Positions 18,682 to 27,240 are shown, counted from the stretch's first letter. The stretch: 64,000 nucleotides of DNA from Chloroflexota bacterium (GCA_016195815.1 JACPYX010000006.1:62001-126000), one strand, 5' to 3'. Made by a program: numbers and translations. Notes: a model not told the origin generated them from the sequence alone.

Positions 18682-18687
18682 ATTATA
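18682..18687 (-). promoter_or_regulatory. -10 box of tsaE operon (near-leaderless)
   Basis: TATAAT on the minus strand ends 8 nt before the tsaE ATG, overlapping the first bases after the upstream glycosyltransferase stop. The predicted leader is 0-1 nt. The -35 region is weak. Confidence 0.6.
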
Positions 18688-19824
18688 TCAGTTGAGGCCG
18701 AGCTTCTCAGCGAGCGCGCGCGCGATGTGACGGGCCGAATCGGGGCGCGCCGCGCGTTGGGCATTTTTCGCAACCTGCTCACGTTCACTTGGACGGGAGA
18801 GCCAGCGCGTCAAAGCCCGGACGACAAGCGGGGATGTCGGCGCCCAGACTCCCGCGCCCTCTGATTCAACGAAGGCAACGTTGCCATCTTCCTGTCCGGG
18901 AAGTTTCGCGTACAAAATGATCGGCAGGTTTGCGTTGAGCGCTTCGGATATCGTGCCTGGCCCGGCTTTGGTGACGATCACATCCACGGCGCGCATAAAA
19001 TCCGGCAGGTCGCGCGTAAAGCCATAAATGAAAACGGGGTTTTCCCATTTCTGCGATTCGAGATTCGCCTTCAATTTTTCATTGCGTCCGCAGACAATAA
19101 CCATCCCCAGGTCGAGACCCGATTCGTCAATCGCCCGCGCGGTACGACCCAGCGGTCCCATCCCATCGCCGCCACCGACCAGTAATGCGATCGGTTTGTC
19201 CAGGGGCCAGCCAAGTTTTTTGCGCATGGCATATTTATCACCGAGAGGCATACAGTAACGATCTGCGACGGGCAGGCCCACGACTTCGATTTTTTCAGAG
19301 GGGATGTGATAAGCCAGTGCGCGTTCACGCGCCGTCCCGGTCGGGACAAAAATATGATCGGCGCGCGAATCGAACCACAGGGCATGTGTCGTGACCATAT
19401 CGGTGACAACTGTATAAAATGGCGGACGGTTGCGTCCGAGGGCGCGGAGTGCGAACGTATTGGCAATTGGATGAACGGTTACGATCAAGTCGGCGGGATG
19501 ATCGCGAACCAGGCGGCGCGCGCCGAGTCGCGCCACCGGCCACAGCGAAGATGTGATCATGCGCGCCCGCGCCCGTCCGTTTGTGGCATAGAAGGATGCG
19601 CCCCACAGACGCGGCGCTTTGACCAGTTCCGGATACATTTCTGGCAATTTACTAAACGGAGGCGGCGCGTAATCCTTGAAGAAGTCCACCATTTCGGTGG
19701 TGACGGCGTTTGGGAATTCGAGTTCGAGGGCCTCGATGATGGCCTCAGCCGCGGAGCGATGTCCGCCGCCGGTATCGGAGAAATAGAAAACGATATGAGG
19801 TCTTTTATTCTGGTTGCTGTTCAT
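18688..19824 (-). CDS. MGDG synthase-like glycolipid glycosyltransferase (GT28)
   Basis: 378 residues. The N-terminal FYFSDTGGGHRSAAEAI motif (about 14-30) is the acceptor-side signature of the monogalactosyldiacylglycerol synthase/processive diacylglycerol glucosyltransferase family. The C-terminal donor-binding half has LVGGGDGMGPL and VDVIVTKAGPGTISEAL (about 285-300). It would transfer a hexose from a UDP-sugar to diacylglycerol at the inner membrane face, giving the glycolipids common in Chloroflexota. It overlaps the DUF951 gene by 20 nt and is probably cotranscribed with it. Galactose versus glucose specificity is not visible. Confidence 0.9.
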   Translation of the reverse strand: MNSNQNKRPHIVFYFSDTGGGHRSAAEAIIEALELEFPNAVTTEMVDFFKDYAPPPFSKLPEMYPELVKAPRLWGASFYATNGRARARMITSSLWPVARLGARRLVRDHPADLIVTVHPIANTFALRALGRNRPPFYTVVTDMVTTHALWFDSRADHIFVPTGTARERALAYHIPSEKIEVVGLPVADRYCMPLGDKYAMRKKLGWPLDKPIALLVGGGDGMGPLGRTARAIDESGLDLGMVIVCGRNEKLKANLESQKWENPVFIYGFTRDLPDFMRAVDVIVTKAGPGTISEALNANLPIILYAKLPGQEDGNVAFVESEGAGVWAPTSPLVVRALTRWLSRPSEREQVAKNAQRAARPDSARHIARALAEKLGLN

Positions 19825-20011
19825 CTTTTTTTGTCAGGTTCGTCTTCATGCGTTTTGATAGCTCGCGGCGGGTTAACATCACGCGATGCCCACAGCCTTT
19901 GCATTGGAGACCAATGTCCGCCCCAAGCCGGACAACCGTCCACTCATAAGAGCCACAGGGATGCGGTTTACGCAAACGAAGAAGGTCGTTGAGTTGAAGA
20001 TCGGGAAGCAT
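19805..20011 (-). CDS. DUF951 small zinc-ribbon-like protein
   Basis: 68 residues. It matches the DUF951 pattern: N-terminal LQLNDLLRLRKPHPCGSYEW, then RLGADIGLQCKGCGHRVMLTR. Three cysteines and two histidines could form a small metal site. These proteins are often found near translation or GTPase genes, but their function is unknown. The last 20 nt overlap the start of the MGDG-synthase-like gene, so the two are coupled. No clear ribosome site was seen upstream. Confidence 0.88.
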   Translation of the reverse strand: MLPDLQLNDLLRLRKPHPCGSYEWTVVRLGADIGLQCKGCGHRVMLTRRELSKRMKTNLTKKDEQQPE

Positions 20012-20121
20012 GTCAGTAAGCAGTGATCAGTATCCACTATCTGGTTGTGCCACGGATTATACCGCGTGCGGATTTATGATAAACTTCGAGCGTTCATTGA
20101 AATTCTTTGTGGAGCCATATT

Positions 20122-20673
20122 ATGTCCGCCCGCGAAACCTACTCGATTGAAATCGCCGGATTGAAACGCGACCTGCGCCTGTTCCAGATCAAACCTGGTT
20201 TGCGTATCGCCATTCTCAATATTTTGGGCGACACTGAGCTGGTTCAGGCCTGTGCGCGTGAGCTTGGTAAACTGCTCCAAAATATCGAATACGATGTGTT
20301 GGTGACGGCGGAGGCAAAATCCATTCCACTGGCGTATGCGCTTTCAGTCGAGATCGGCAAGCCATATGTCATTTTACGAAAATCATATAAAGCATACATG
20401 GGCGACGCCCTCACCGCCGAGACGCTTTCCATTACAACCGGCCAGCCGCAGGTTTTAGTTTTGGATGAGAAAGATCGCGCGATGCTGAAAGGCAAGAAAG
20501 TTGTCATCGTGGATGATGTGATCAGCACCGGCTCGACCCTTCAGGGCATGCGAATGGTCATCGAGAAAGCGGGCGGGATGGTCGCCAAAGAGGCGGCCAT
20601 TCTCACTGAAGGCGAACGCTCGATGTGGGAAAATATTATTTCGCTGGGCCACCTGCCGTTGTTCACCGATTGA
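20122..20673 (+). CDS. Purine/adenine phosphoribosyltransferase-like protein
   Basis: 183 residues, type I phosphoribosyltransferase fold. The PRPP-binding motif is VVIVDDVISTGSTL (about 136-149), preceded by a flexible loop (RKSYKAYMGDAL). The order and spacing resemble adenine phosphoribosyltransferase and its regulatory relatives. It would make a purine nucleotide from base and PRPP in the salvage pathway. The ATG at 20122 is chosen because GGAG lies 7 nt before it; a TTG at 20107 would overlap that site. Which base is used is uncertain. Confidence 0.85.
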   Translation: MSARETYSIEIAGLKRDLRLFQIKPGLRIAILNILGDTELVQACARELGKLLQNIEYDVLVTAEAKSIPLAYALSVEIGKPYVILRKSYKAYMGDALTAETLSITTGQPQVLVLDEKDRAMLKGKKVVIVDDVISTGSTLQGMRMVIEKAGGMVAKEAAILTEGERSMWENIISLGHLPLFTD

Positions 20674-20694
20674 AATCATAAATTGACGAACAAC

Positions 20695-20726
20695 AAAATG
20701 ACGTGAAAAAATTGCGTCATTTTTTA
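20695..20726 (+). terminator. Terminator of the phosphoribosyltransferase gene
   Basis: AAAATGACG / CGTCATTTT stem with an 11-nt A-rich loop, ending in T6. It overlaps the stop codon of the convergent GIY-YIG gene by 3 nt. Confidence 0.8.
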
Positions 20727-20978
20727 TTTCGACCCATTCGTAGTCGTCAGGTTTTGTTTTTGCCGGCGCGTCATCGTCTTGATGACGCGTTCCCGTTTCA
20801 GCGCGCTGACCTTGTCCGGCTGAGGCTCAAGATAAACCAATTTCACGGGCCGGCGAGCGCGCGTGTAACGCGCGCCCCGGCCGGCGTTGTGCGTTTTGAC
20901 GCGCCGTTCAGGGTCGGTCGTCCAGCCGGTGTAGAAAGTTCCATCCGAACATTCAACGATGTAACAGTAGCAAGGCAT
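20724..20978 (-). CDS. GIY-YIG nuclease domain protein (UPF0213/YhbQ-like)
   Basis: 84 residues, a stand-alone GIY-YIG domain. The signature is CYIVECSDGTFYTGWT near the N-terminus, followed by the R-x3-HNAGRGARYTRARRP segment typical of the YhbQ/SLX1 group, with the conserved catalytic Arg and the later Glu in ALKRERVIK. Proteins of this group are small structure-specific or DNA-damage-related nucleases, mostly untested. The ATG at 20978 is preferred over a TTG 7 codons upstream. No clear ribosome site was found. Confidence 0.9.
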   Translation of the reverse strand: MPCYCYIVECSDGTFYTGWTTDPERRVKTHNAGRGARYTRARRPVKLVYLEPQPDKVSALKRERVIKTMTRRQKQNLTTTNGSK

Positions 20979-21103
20979 GTTTTTTAAATGTTGCTGCAAG
21001 TCATGTCGCTTCGGCTTCGCCCGATCTCAAATGAGCAGAAGAATACCCGCCTTACGGGGCCGGCGCTCTGCCTGGTGCGATGCGGTCCACCAATAACCTG
21101 CGG

Positions 21104-22099
21104 CTATTTCTTCTTTTTCTTCCGGTCAATCAAACTGCTTCCCAAAAAGATTTGACGGAGCTGTGCGCCGGCATCTGGAAGTTCGATTGCATCACCGCCT
21201 TCCTTCAACCACTCGGCGGCGGTTCGCTCATCGAGCCAGCGTTTGCGCGACGCAAAGGCGTGATCTAAACGTTCAGCCACGCTTGCCTCATCGCCTTTCT
21301 CAATATCATCACGCAAACCTTTGAGCGAAGCCAGCATGATATCCAAAGCGTAGACCGCGCCGACTCGATGCGCCAATGCTGCGGCTCTTAATGAAGCCGG
21401 GTCATCATAATAGGCCAGTCCTCCCGTTACGCCCGCGTAGGGACGCCCTGCCAATTTGCGCGCCTCCGCCCAGCCAGGCTGGTCAACTGTCGCATCGAGC
21501 AGGGCTGCGGCGGTCAATTGCGGAAGCAGATGCACAGAGGCCATTAATCCATCCGATTCTGCCATGTCCGTCAACATCGCCTTGGCTCCAAGCAGACGAG
21601 TCACATCGAAAGCCAATTGCTCCACTTCGAGTGGTGTGCCGGCAGGCGCATCCACAACCATGACCGTGCGTTTGAAAAGGTCCGGGCGGGCGGCATTGAG
21701 TCCGGTTTCAGTTGAGGCAAAAGTTTCGGGATTGAGACTCGGCACAAGTCCGAGATAGAAGCGGCCTTGCGGAATAAATTCCTTCGTCCAGCCTAGCACT
21801 CCGCTCTTGACCGGCGCGGTGTCCATCACGACCGCATTTTCTTTCAAGTGCGGGCCGATGTATTTCAACGTTGCGCGCATTTCAGCCAGTGGCAAACAGA
21901 GCAGAACAACGTCCGCGTCTCGAACGGCCTCAGGCAATTTGCGAACATCATCCACCGCGCCAAGCGTCAACGCGGCTTTTTCAAGCCCCATATCTTTGTC
22001 GTGCCCGACGAGATGGATGGGAGATTTACTTTCCTTGAGCGCGAGCCCGATGGAAGCGCCGATCTGTCCAAGCCCGAGGATGGTAATTTGAATAGTCAT
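21104..22099 (-). CDS. TyrA-like (prephenate dehydrogenase family) oxidoreductase without HPMAG motif
   Basis: 331 residues. An N-terminal Rossmann fold (GLGQIGASIG, residues 9-18) and helical C-terminal dimer domain place it in the prephenate/arogenate dehydrogenase family. The normal active-site G-x-HPMAG motif is missing: FYLGLVPSLNPE occupies that place (about 114-125), so the catalytic His of TyrA is absent. A TyrA reaction is therefore doubtful, and a different 2-hydroxyacid or cyclohexadienyl substrate is possible. The C-terminus is a run of lysines. AGAGGT lies before the ATG and a TATAAT box lies further upstream near 22130. Confidence 0.8.
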   Translation of the reverse strand: MTIQITILGLGQIGASIGLALKESKSPIHLVGHDKDMGLEKAALTLGAVDDVRKLPEAVRDADVVLLCLPLAEMRATLKYIGPHLKENAVVMDTAPVKSGVLGWTKEFIPQGRFYLGLVPSLNPETFASTETGLNAARPDLFKRTVMVVDAPAGTPLEVEQLAFDVTRLLGAKAMLTDMAESDGLMASVHLLPQLTAAALLDATVDQPGWAEARKLAGRPYAGVTGGLAYYDDPASLRAAALAHRVGAVYALDIMLASLKGLRDDIEKGDEASVAERLDHAFASRKRWLDERTAAEWLKEGGDAIELPDAGAQLRQIFLGSSLIDRKKKKK

Positions 22100-22161
22100 G
22101 GGTGACCTCTTGTGGGATGGGTGGAATTATACGCCCCTTGCTTGGTGGATGATGATGTGTG

Positions 22162-22167
22162 TATAAT
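22162..22167 (+). promoter_or_regulatory. -10 box upstream of ogt
   Basis: TATAAT about 212 nt before the ogt start codon, so the ogt transcript would have a leader of roughly 205 nt. No clear -35 box. Confidence 0.5.
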
Positions 22168-22204
22168 CGAACGTATATTCTAAACCCTTCTTGCGTTAAA
22201 TTGC

Positions 22205-22249
22205 GAGAACCGCGGACGCCGACCGCGGTTCTCTCTTGAAAGGAGGAGA
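22205..22249 (+). promoter_or_regulatory. Leader hairpin and orphan ribosome-site-like sequence before ogt
   Basis: Perfect 11-bp stem GAGAACCGCGG / CCGCGGTTCTC (22205-22215 and 22223-22233, 7-nt loop), followed by AAAGGAGGAG with no gene start at a normal distance. It has no U-run, so it is not a standard terminator. The remaining leader to 22378 shows no ORF that I would call a gene. Confidence 0.45.
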
Positions 22250-22378
22250 AGAGAAATCACCTTACGACCCAATCCTATCATCTATACCCAAATCCTACTT
22301 GACGACAAACATACGTTTCCTCTACGATTGTCCGACAGCTTACCAACTTGTAATCGTTTTGGCCTTTTCAAGGAGAGA

Positions 22379-22897
22379 ATGTTCAAATATCCCATTATTA
22401 TCGGCAGTATCAAATCTACTCCGCTTGGAGAAGTATGGGCGGCCGTCTCCGAGCATGGATTGGTCACGGTTGAGTATGGCGTGTCACGGAAAGTTTTTGA
22501 AGCAAATGTCAGAAAGCAAACCAAACGCGATATCGAATATTCGCCGAAACAGGTTAGAACAATTGTGAAGCAAATCAAAGAATATTTGGACGGCAAACGC
22601 CGCGGCTTTGACCTGACCATTGACTGGCCGGTGCTTGCCTCGGACTTTCAGCGGGATGTGCTTCGAGTTGTCTTTTCCATTCCCTACGGCCAGACTCTCA
22701 CTTACGCTGGCATCGCTGCGCAGATTGGGCATCCGCTCGCGTTTCGCGCTGTTGGCCGCGCCAACGCCGCCAACCCGATGCCGCTCATCATTCCCTGCCA
22801 CCGCGTCGTCGGCAGCGACGGAAAACTTCACGGCTACGGCGGCAAAGGCGGAATCAAAACAAAGGCATGGCTGTTGAAGATGGAAGGCGCGCGGTGA
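22379..22897 (+). CDS. ogt: Methylated-DNA-protein-cysteine methyltransferase
   Basis: 172 residues. Repairs O6-alkylguanine by irreversible transfer to its own cysteine. The active-site motif PCHRV has the acceptor Cys140; the helix-turn-helix with the arginine finger (RAVGRANAANP) lies just before it, and the C-terminal GYGGKGGIKTKAWLL is typical. ATG at 22379 follows AGGAGAGA directly, a short spacing; codons further upstream extend into the leader and are unlikely. Another alkyltransferase-fold gene at 44371 lacks the cysteine. Confidence 0.94.
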   Translation: MFKYPIIIGSIKSTPLGEVWAAVSEHGLVTVEYGVSRKVFEANVRKQTKRDIEYSPKQVRTIVKQIKEYLDGKRRGFDLTIDWPVLASDFQRDVLRVVFSIPYGQTLTYAGIAAQIGHPLAFRAVGRANAANPMPLIIPCHRVVGSDGKLHGYGGKGGIKTKAWLLKMEGAR

Positions 22898-22949
22898 AGC
22901 CATCACGCTTTTCTTCTGTGATAAACTCTTTTATTCATTCTGGAGAGAT

Positions 22950-23831
22950 ATGAAACCCAAACACTGGTTCGTTTTCATTTTACTCGGCGCAATCTGGAGC
23001 TCGTCCTTTCTATGGATCAAGATCGCCGTGCAGGAAATCGGCCCGATCACGCTGGTCGCCTTCCGCGTCCTGTTCGGACTTTTATTCAGCCTTGTTGTCA
23101 TTCTTATTCGACGCACAAAAATCCCGCGTGATTTTAAAAGCTGGGTTCCATTTTTGATTCTCGGCATTAGCAATGTGGCCATTCCCTTCTTTCTCATCTC
23201 GTGGGGCGAACAGGCCATCGACTCAGGCGTAGCCGCCATCCTGGATGCCACCGTGCCTTTGTTTACCATCGTCGTTGCACACTACCTGCTCCATGACGAC
23301 AAAATGACCTGGCCCAAAGTGATCGGTTTGCTGATGGGTTTCGCAGGTGTCATTGTGCTGATGAGCAAAGACATCGGCGGATCGCCAGGTTCTGTGTTTG
23401 GACAGATCGCTGTTGTAGTGGCTTCTATGTTCTACGCGGGCAGTTCAGTGTACGCACGCAAAAGCACGCAGGAAGCCTCCGGCTTGATTCGCGGTGCGGG
23501 TCCGCTTGTGTCGTCCACCGCAGTGATGTGGGTCGCGGCTCTCACAGTTGAACAACCTTTTAAAATTCCACAGATTCCGATCACATGGATCGCGCTATTG
23601 TGGCTCGGAGTGCTCGGCTCCGGCTTCGCTTTCATTTTGAATTATTACTTGATCCACGAGATCGGCCCAACACGCACCACAATGGTCACTTATATTTTCC
23701 CACTCGGCGGCGTGATCCTCGGCGTACTCTTCCTCAACGAACAACTCTCGTGGCAATTGCTGGCCGGGGCGGTGTTGATCGTTGCAAGCCTGGCCGTCGC
23801 AAATCGGAATCCACAAAAAACAAATGACTGA
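22950..23831 (+). CDS. EamA/DMT-family transporter
   Basis: 293 residues with ten hydrophobic segments in two homologous halves, the layout of the drug/metabolite transporter superfamily. Each half contains an EamA-type repeat; the second includes ALLWLGVLGSGFAFIL. It probably exports a small metabolite or amino acid, substrate unknown. GGAG lies before the ATG. Its last 8 nt overlap the start of era, so the two genes are probably cotranscribed. Confidence 0.9.
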   Translation: MKPKHWFVFILLGAIWSSSFLWIKIAVQEIGPITLVAFRVLFGLLFSLVVILIRRTKIPRDFKSWVPFLILGISNVAIPFFLISWGEQAIDSGVAAILDATVPLFTIVVAHYLLHDDKMTWPKVIGLLMGFAGVIVLMSKDIGGSPGSVFGQIAVVVASMFYAGSSVYARKSTQEASGLIRGAGPLVSSTAVMWVAALTVEQPFKIPQIPITWIALLWLGVLGSGFAFILNYYLIHEIGPTRTTMVTYIFPLGGVILGVLFLNEQLSWQLLAGAVLIVASLAVANRNPQKTND

Positions 23832-24732
23832 AAATTTCCGCTCCGGTTTTATCGCCATCATCGGACGCCCCAACGCCGGCAAGTCCACGCTGGTCAATGC
23901 CCTGCTTGGTCAAAAGATCGCGGCCGTTTCGCCGCGCCCTCAGACCACGCGCCGCCGCCAGCTTGGCATTCTCACGCGCCCAGATTCGCAACTCATTTTT
24001 GTAGACACGCCGGGCATTCACAACCCGCGCCATAAACTTGGCGAATATTTAAATCAGGAAGCCGAAGAAGCCCTCGACGGCGTGGATGTGATTCTCTACA
24101 TTGTGGACGCCTCCACTGAACCGACCGAGGATGACGCCCGAATCGTGTCCCTGCTCAAAGGGGCTGCGCGGCGGACTCCGCTCGTGCTGGCCGCCAACAA
24201 AATTGACCTGGTCCCGGCTGAGGCTTTGACCCCGCGTCTCGAAGCGTATCAGGCTTTGGTCCGGAATGATGCGAGAGTCATCGCCATTTCTGCCGCGCGC
24301 GGGAATCATCTCGACGATCTGCTCAGCCTGCTGGTTTCACTTTGCCCCGTCCGCCCGCCGGAATATGAAGAAGATCAAATCACGGATTTATATGAACGCG
24401 AGATCGCCGCGGATTTGATCCGCGAGGTCGCGTTGTTGAAACTGCGTGATGAAGTCCCGCACGGCATCGCGGTGCGCGTGGACGAGTTCACGGAACGCGA
24501 CAACGGCATGGTTTATCTGGCCGCGACCATTTTCGTCGAGCGCGATTCGCAAAAAGGAATCGTGATCGGCGAGGGCGGGAAAATGTTGAAGGCCATCGGC
24601 AGCGCGGCGCGCAAAGAGATCGAAGCGATGGGCGGGCGAAAAATATTTCTGGAGTTGCGCGTGAAGGTGGAAAAAGACTGGCGCAATAATGAAAATGTTT
24701 TGAAACGATTGGGATACAAAATAAAAAAATGA
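23824..24732 (+). CDS. era: GTPase Era
   Basis: 302 residues. GTP-binding protein that acts in 30S ribosome maturation by binding the 3' end of 16S rRNA. G1 is GRPNAGKST, G2 includes the TTRRR segment, G3 is DTPG, G4 is NKID and G5 is SAARG. The C-terminal KH domain has the GEGGKMLKAIGSAARKEIE motif (GXXG loop). ATG at 23824 is chosen over an upstream codon at 23782 because it gives the normal short N-terminus before the G1 loop and overlaps the previous stop by 8 nt. Confidence 0.97.
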   Translation: MTENFRSGFIAIIGRPNAGKSTLVNALLGQKIAAVSPRPQTTRRRQLGILTRPDSQLIFVDTPGIHNPRHKLGEYLNQEAEEALDGVDVILYIVDASTEPTEDDARIVSLLKGAARRTPLVLAANKIDLVPAEALTPRLEAYQALVRNDARVIAISAARGNHLDDLLSLLVSLCPVRPPEYEEDQITDLYEREIAADLIREVALLKLRDEVPHGIAVRVDEFTERDNGMVYLAATIFVERDSQKGIVIGEGGKMLKAIGSAARKEIEAMGGRKIFLELRVKVEKDWRNNENVLKRLGYKIKK

Positions 24733-24744
24733 ACGGGAGGAACG

Positions 24745-25437
24745 ATGGAACTCGCTTTGCTTGTCTTGGCGCTGGCTGCGGCCGCGGCTGATTGGGCCGC
24801 AGTCGCAAAGGGATGGAAACGAACCGAGTATTTTGCAAAACCCGCCGTGATGGTCTTTCTGTTTGTATGGCTTTATGCGGGCACGCGCCTGCAGGGCGGC
24901 CTGTTATGGTTTGGGCTTGGCATTCTGTTCTCGCTGGCGGGCGACGCGCTGTTGATGGCACAGGAGCGTTTCTTCCTGGCGGGTTTGATCGCTTTTCTGC
25001 TGGCGCATATCGCTTATATCATCGGCTTCAGTTACAACGCCGCCCCGCTCGGTTTCTGGGATATCGCGCTGGGATTTATCCTGGCTTTGGCCGCCACTCG
25101 AATCTTGGGACGTCTGGTCTCGGCGCTGAAATCCAAAGGGGCGCCTCAACTGATTCTCCCGGTGCGAATATACGGCCTGATCATCAGCGTCATGCTGTTC
25201 ATGGCCATGCGGACTCTCGCTCAACCAACATGGGAAGCAGGCGCCTCCATTCTGGTCAGCGCCGGCGCGTTCCTGTTCTACATCTCAGATCTGATATTGG
25301 CCTGGAACAAGTTTGTGTCCCCCATAAAAAACGGACGGCTGTTGAACATCACGGCCTATCATCTTGGGCAAATCGCACTGATCGTCGGCGTGGCCATGCA
25401 ATTTGGGTGGACTCTCAAGTCCTTCTCAGCGGTTTGA
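24745..25437 (+). CDS. YhhN/lysoplasmalogenase-family membrane protein
   Basis: 230 residues, eight hydrophobic segments. It matches the YhhN (TMEM86) family: GDALLMAQ in the third segment, AHIAYIIGF, and the C-terminal SDLILAWNKFV motif with the conserved Asp and the later TAYHLGQIALIVG. Animal members hydrolyse the vinyl-ether bond of lysoplasmalogens, but bacterial substrates are untested. It lies 12 nt after era on the same strand. Its last 23 nt overlap the end of the convergent YitT gene. Confidence 0.9.
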   Translation: MELALLVLALAAAAADWAAVAKGWKRTEYFAKPAVMVFLFVWLYAGTRLQGGLLWFGLGILFSLAGDALLMAQERFFLAGLIAFLLAHIAYIIGFSYNAAPLGFWDIALGFILALAATRILGRLVSALKSKGAPQLILPVRIYGLIISVMLFMAMRTLAQPTWEAGASILVSAGAFLFYISDLILAWNKFVSPIKNGRLLNITAYHLGQIALIVGVAMQFGWTLKSFSAV

Positions 25438-26290
25438 ATCCTTCGCCTAAAGCCTCATGCGCCTGGCCGATCACGATAAATGCCTGTTGGTCAATTTCCT
25501 GAACAATCGCCTTGAGTTGAGATACTTCGGAGCGCGTGATGACGCAATACAGCACGGGACGATCCGCGCCCGTGTACGCGCCCGTGCCTTGTAAAATGGT
25601 CACACCGCGTTGCAATTCGTCGAGCACGCGTTGCGAAACCAGCGCGGGCTGGGAAGTAATGATCAACGCCGTGCGGACGGTGCCCGCGCCTTCGAGGGTC
25701 GTTTCTGAAACAAGCCCGCTGACATATAAAGTGATAATTGCATACAGCGCCTGCTTCCAGCCGAAGACAAATCCCGCCGCAAGAATGACCGCCGAATCAA
25801 CCATTAGATAACTCTGCGTCATCGGCACGCCGCGATAAAAGTTGAGAATGCGCGCCAAAATGTCCGAGCCGCCGCTGGTGCCGCGCGCCCGATAGACCAG
25901 CCCGTAGCCCACGCCGCTGATGACCGCGCCGTATAACGAGTTGAGGAAGATGTCATCGGTAATGCCATTGGTGGGAAAAATGTTGAGGCGCGGCAGTAAG
26001 TCTGTGGCGAGGGAGTAAACCACAATTGCCAGCGCGGTGCGGAGCGCGAAGCGCCGTCCGCCGAGGAAGCGCAAGCCGAGCAGAAATAATGGAATGTTGC
26101 CAATCAATACCATCAAGCCAATCGGCCAGCCCGTATAGTGATTGATCAATTGCGAAATTCCGCTCACGCCGCCGCTGGCCAGATTTGCCGGGACGAGGAA
26201 CAGGCGCAGCGCAACAGCCTGAGTCGCCGCGCCGAGCGCGATCAGAAAATAATCGAAGAACTGCGGCCAGAAGCGTTTGAGGGAACTCAT
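25415..26290 (-). CDS. YitT family membrane protein (DUF161 + DUF2179)
   Basis: 291 residues. Five or six N-terminal membrane spans (to about residue 190) carry the YitT signature FLVPANLASGGVSGISQLI and later RARGTSGGSDILARIL. The C-terminal soluble domain of about 85 residues (GVTILQGTGAYTG... VLYCVITRSEVSQLK) is DUF2179. Members are widespread and of unknown function, perhaps transport. The end overlaps the YhhN gene by 23 nt in convergent orientation. Just upstream lies the palindromic repeat at 26300-26352. Confidence 0.92.
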   Translation of the reverse strand: MSSLKRFWPQFFDYFLIALGAATQAVALRLFLVPANLASGGVSGISQLINHYTGWPIGLMVLIGNIPLFLLGLRFLGGRRFALRTALAIVVYSLATDLLPRLNIFPTNGITDDIFLNSLYGAVISGVGYGLVYRARGTSGGSDILARILNFYRGVPMTQSYLMVDSAVILAAGFVFGWKQALYAIITLYVSGLVSETTLEGAGTVRTALIITSQPALVSQRVLDELQRGVTILQGTGAYTGADRPVLYCVITRSEVSQLKAIVQEIDQQAFIVIGQAHEALGEGFKPLRRT

Positions 26291-26299
26291 AATAATCTC

Positions 26300-26352
26300 A
26301 CGTCATCGCTTCGCTTGGTCTCGATACGCAAAGAACGCGGCTCGCGATGACA
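26300..26352. repeat. Palindromic intergenic repeat copy (GTCATCGC/GCGATGAC)
   Basis: Inverted repeat GTCATCGC at 26302-26309 and GCGATGAC at 26344-26351, with a TTCGCTTGG-type inner part. A degenerate member of the repeat at 1255-1328, ending one base before the stop codon of the downstream dehydrogenase gene. Confidence 0.55.
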
Positions 26353-27240
26353 TCAATCCATTAAACTCACGCCGGCCAGTCTTTCGATCACGCCGACCAC
26401 CGCGGAATTATCCAACTCACCCATGCCCATCTCGATCATCTGCTGGAATAATTTTGTATTCTCAGCCGCGCATGAAAGCGGCATTCCAAATTCGTGCGCC
26501 GTCTCCAATACGATCTTCATATCCTTCAATTGCATGCGCGCCTTGAAACCGGGATTGCGATTTCCGACAAACAAACGCGGCGGCTTGACGTCCAGAGTCC
26601 AGCATTGCGCCGCGCCGCCTTTGATGGCCTCCACCACTTTTTGTGGATCAACGCCCGCCTTGCGCGCGAAGATCAGCAGTTCGCCCATCGCTGCCATTTG
26701 CGCTGCGACCATGATTTGATTAGCCGCCTTCGCCACCTGTCCTGCGCCCGCCTCGCCAACGTGCGTGACCGTTTTGCCCATCGCCAGAAAAACAGGCATG
26801 ACTTTTTCCAAGGCGGACGCATCGCCGCCGACCATGATGGTCAGCGTGCCGTTCTTCGCACCGATGTCCCCGCCGGAAACGGGCGCGTCCAGCGACAGGA
26901 TGCCCTTCGCTGATAATTTCTCCGCGATCTTGCGCGCCGAGGCCGGCTTGATCGTGGAGTTGTCAACGAAGATCAATCCGGGATGTGCGCCTTCGAGGAC
27001 GCCTTTTTTCCCAAGCGCCACTAATTCGACATCCGGGGAATCTGGCAGGTTGGTAAAGACTACGTCAACTTGCGCGGCCACTACCGCCGGAGATGAAGCG
27101 GATATGGCGCCTTCAGCGACAAGTTCATCCACTGCCGCGCGCGAACGATTGTGAACAACAACGGGGAATCCCGCTTTGAGAATATTCCGGGCAATTGATT
27201 TGCCCATCAGTCCGAGGCCGATGTATCCGACTTTGAGCAT
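26353..27240 (-). CDS. NAD(P)-dependent beta-hydroxyacid dehydrogenase
   Basis: 295 residues, family of 3-hydroxyisobutyrate/tartronate-semialdehyde/6-phosphogluconate-like dehydrogenases. The Rossmann motif GLGLMG is at residues 7-12, the substrate-binding LDAPVSGGDIGAKNGTLTIMVGG segment is near 120, and the catalytic Lys is in AANQIMVAAQ-type motif region (KAANQ). The ATG at 27240 is chosen because AAGGAG lies 7 nt upstream; an upstream start would add 17 residues without resemblance. The specific substrate is not identifiable. Confidence 0.93.
   Translation of the reverse strand: MLKVGYIGLGLMGKSIARNILKAGFPVVVHNRSRAAVDELVAEGAISASSPAVVAAQVDVVFTNLPDSPDVELVALGKKGVLEGAHPGLIFVDNSTIKPASARKIAEKLSAKGILSLDAPVSGGDIGAKNGTLTIMVGGDASALEKVMPVFLAMGKTVTHVGEAGAGQVAKAANQIMVAAQMAAMGELLIFARKAGVDPQKVVEAIKGGAAQCWTLDVKPPRLFVGNRNPGFKARMQLKDMKIVLETAHEFGMPLSCAAENTKLFQQMIEMGMGELDNSAVVGVIERLAGVSLMD

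Noticed and set aside
22205-22233. Hairpin before ogt as a rho-independent terminator
   Set aside because: No U-run after the stem; kept only as a leader structure.
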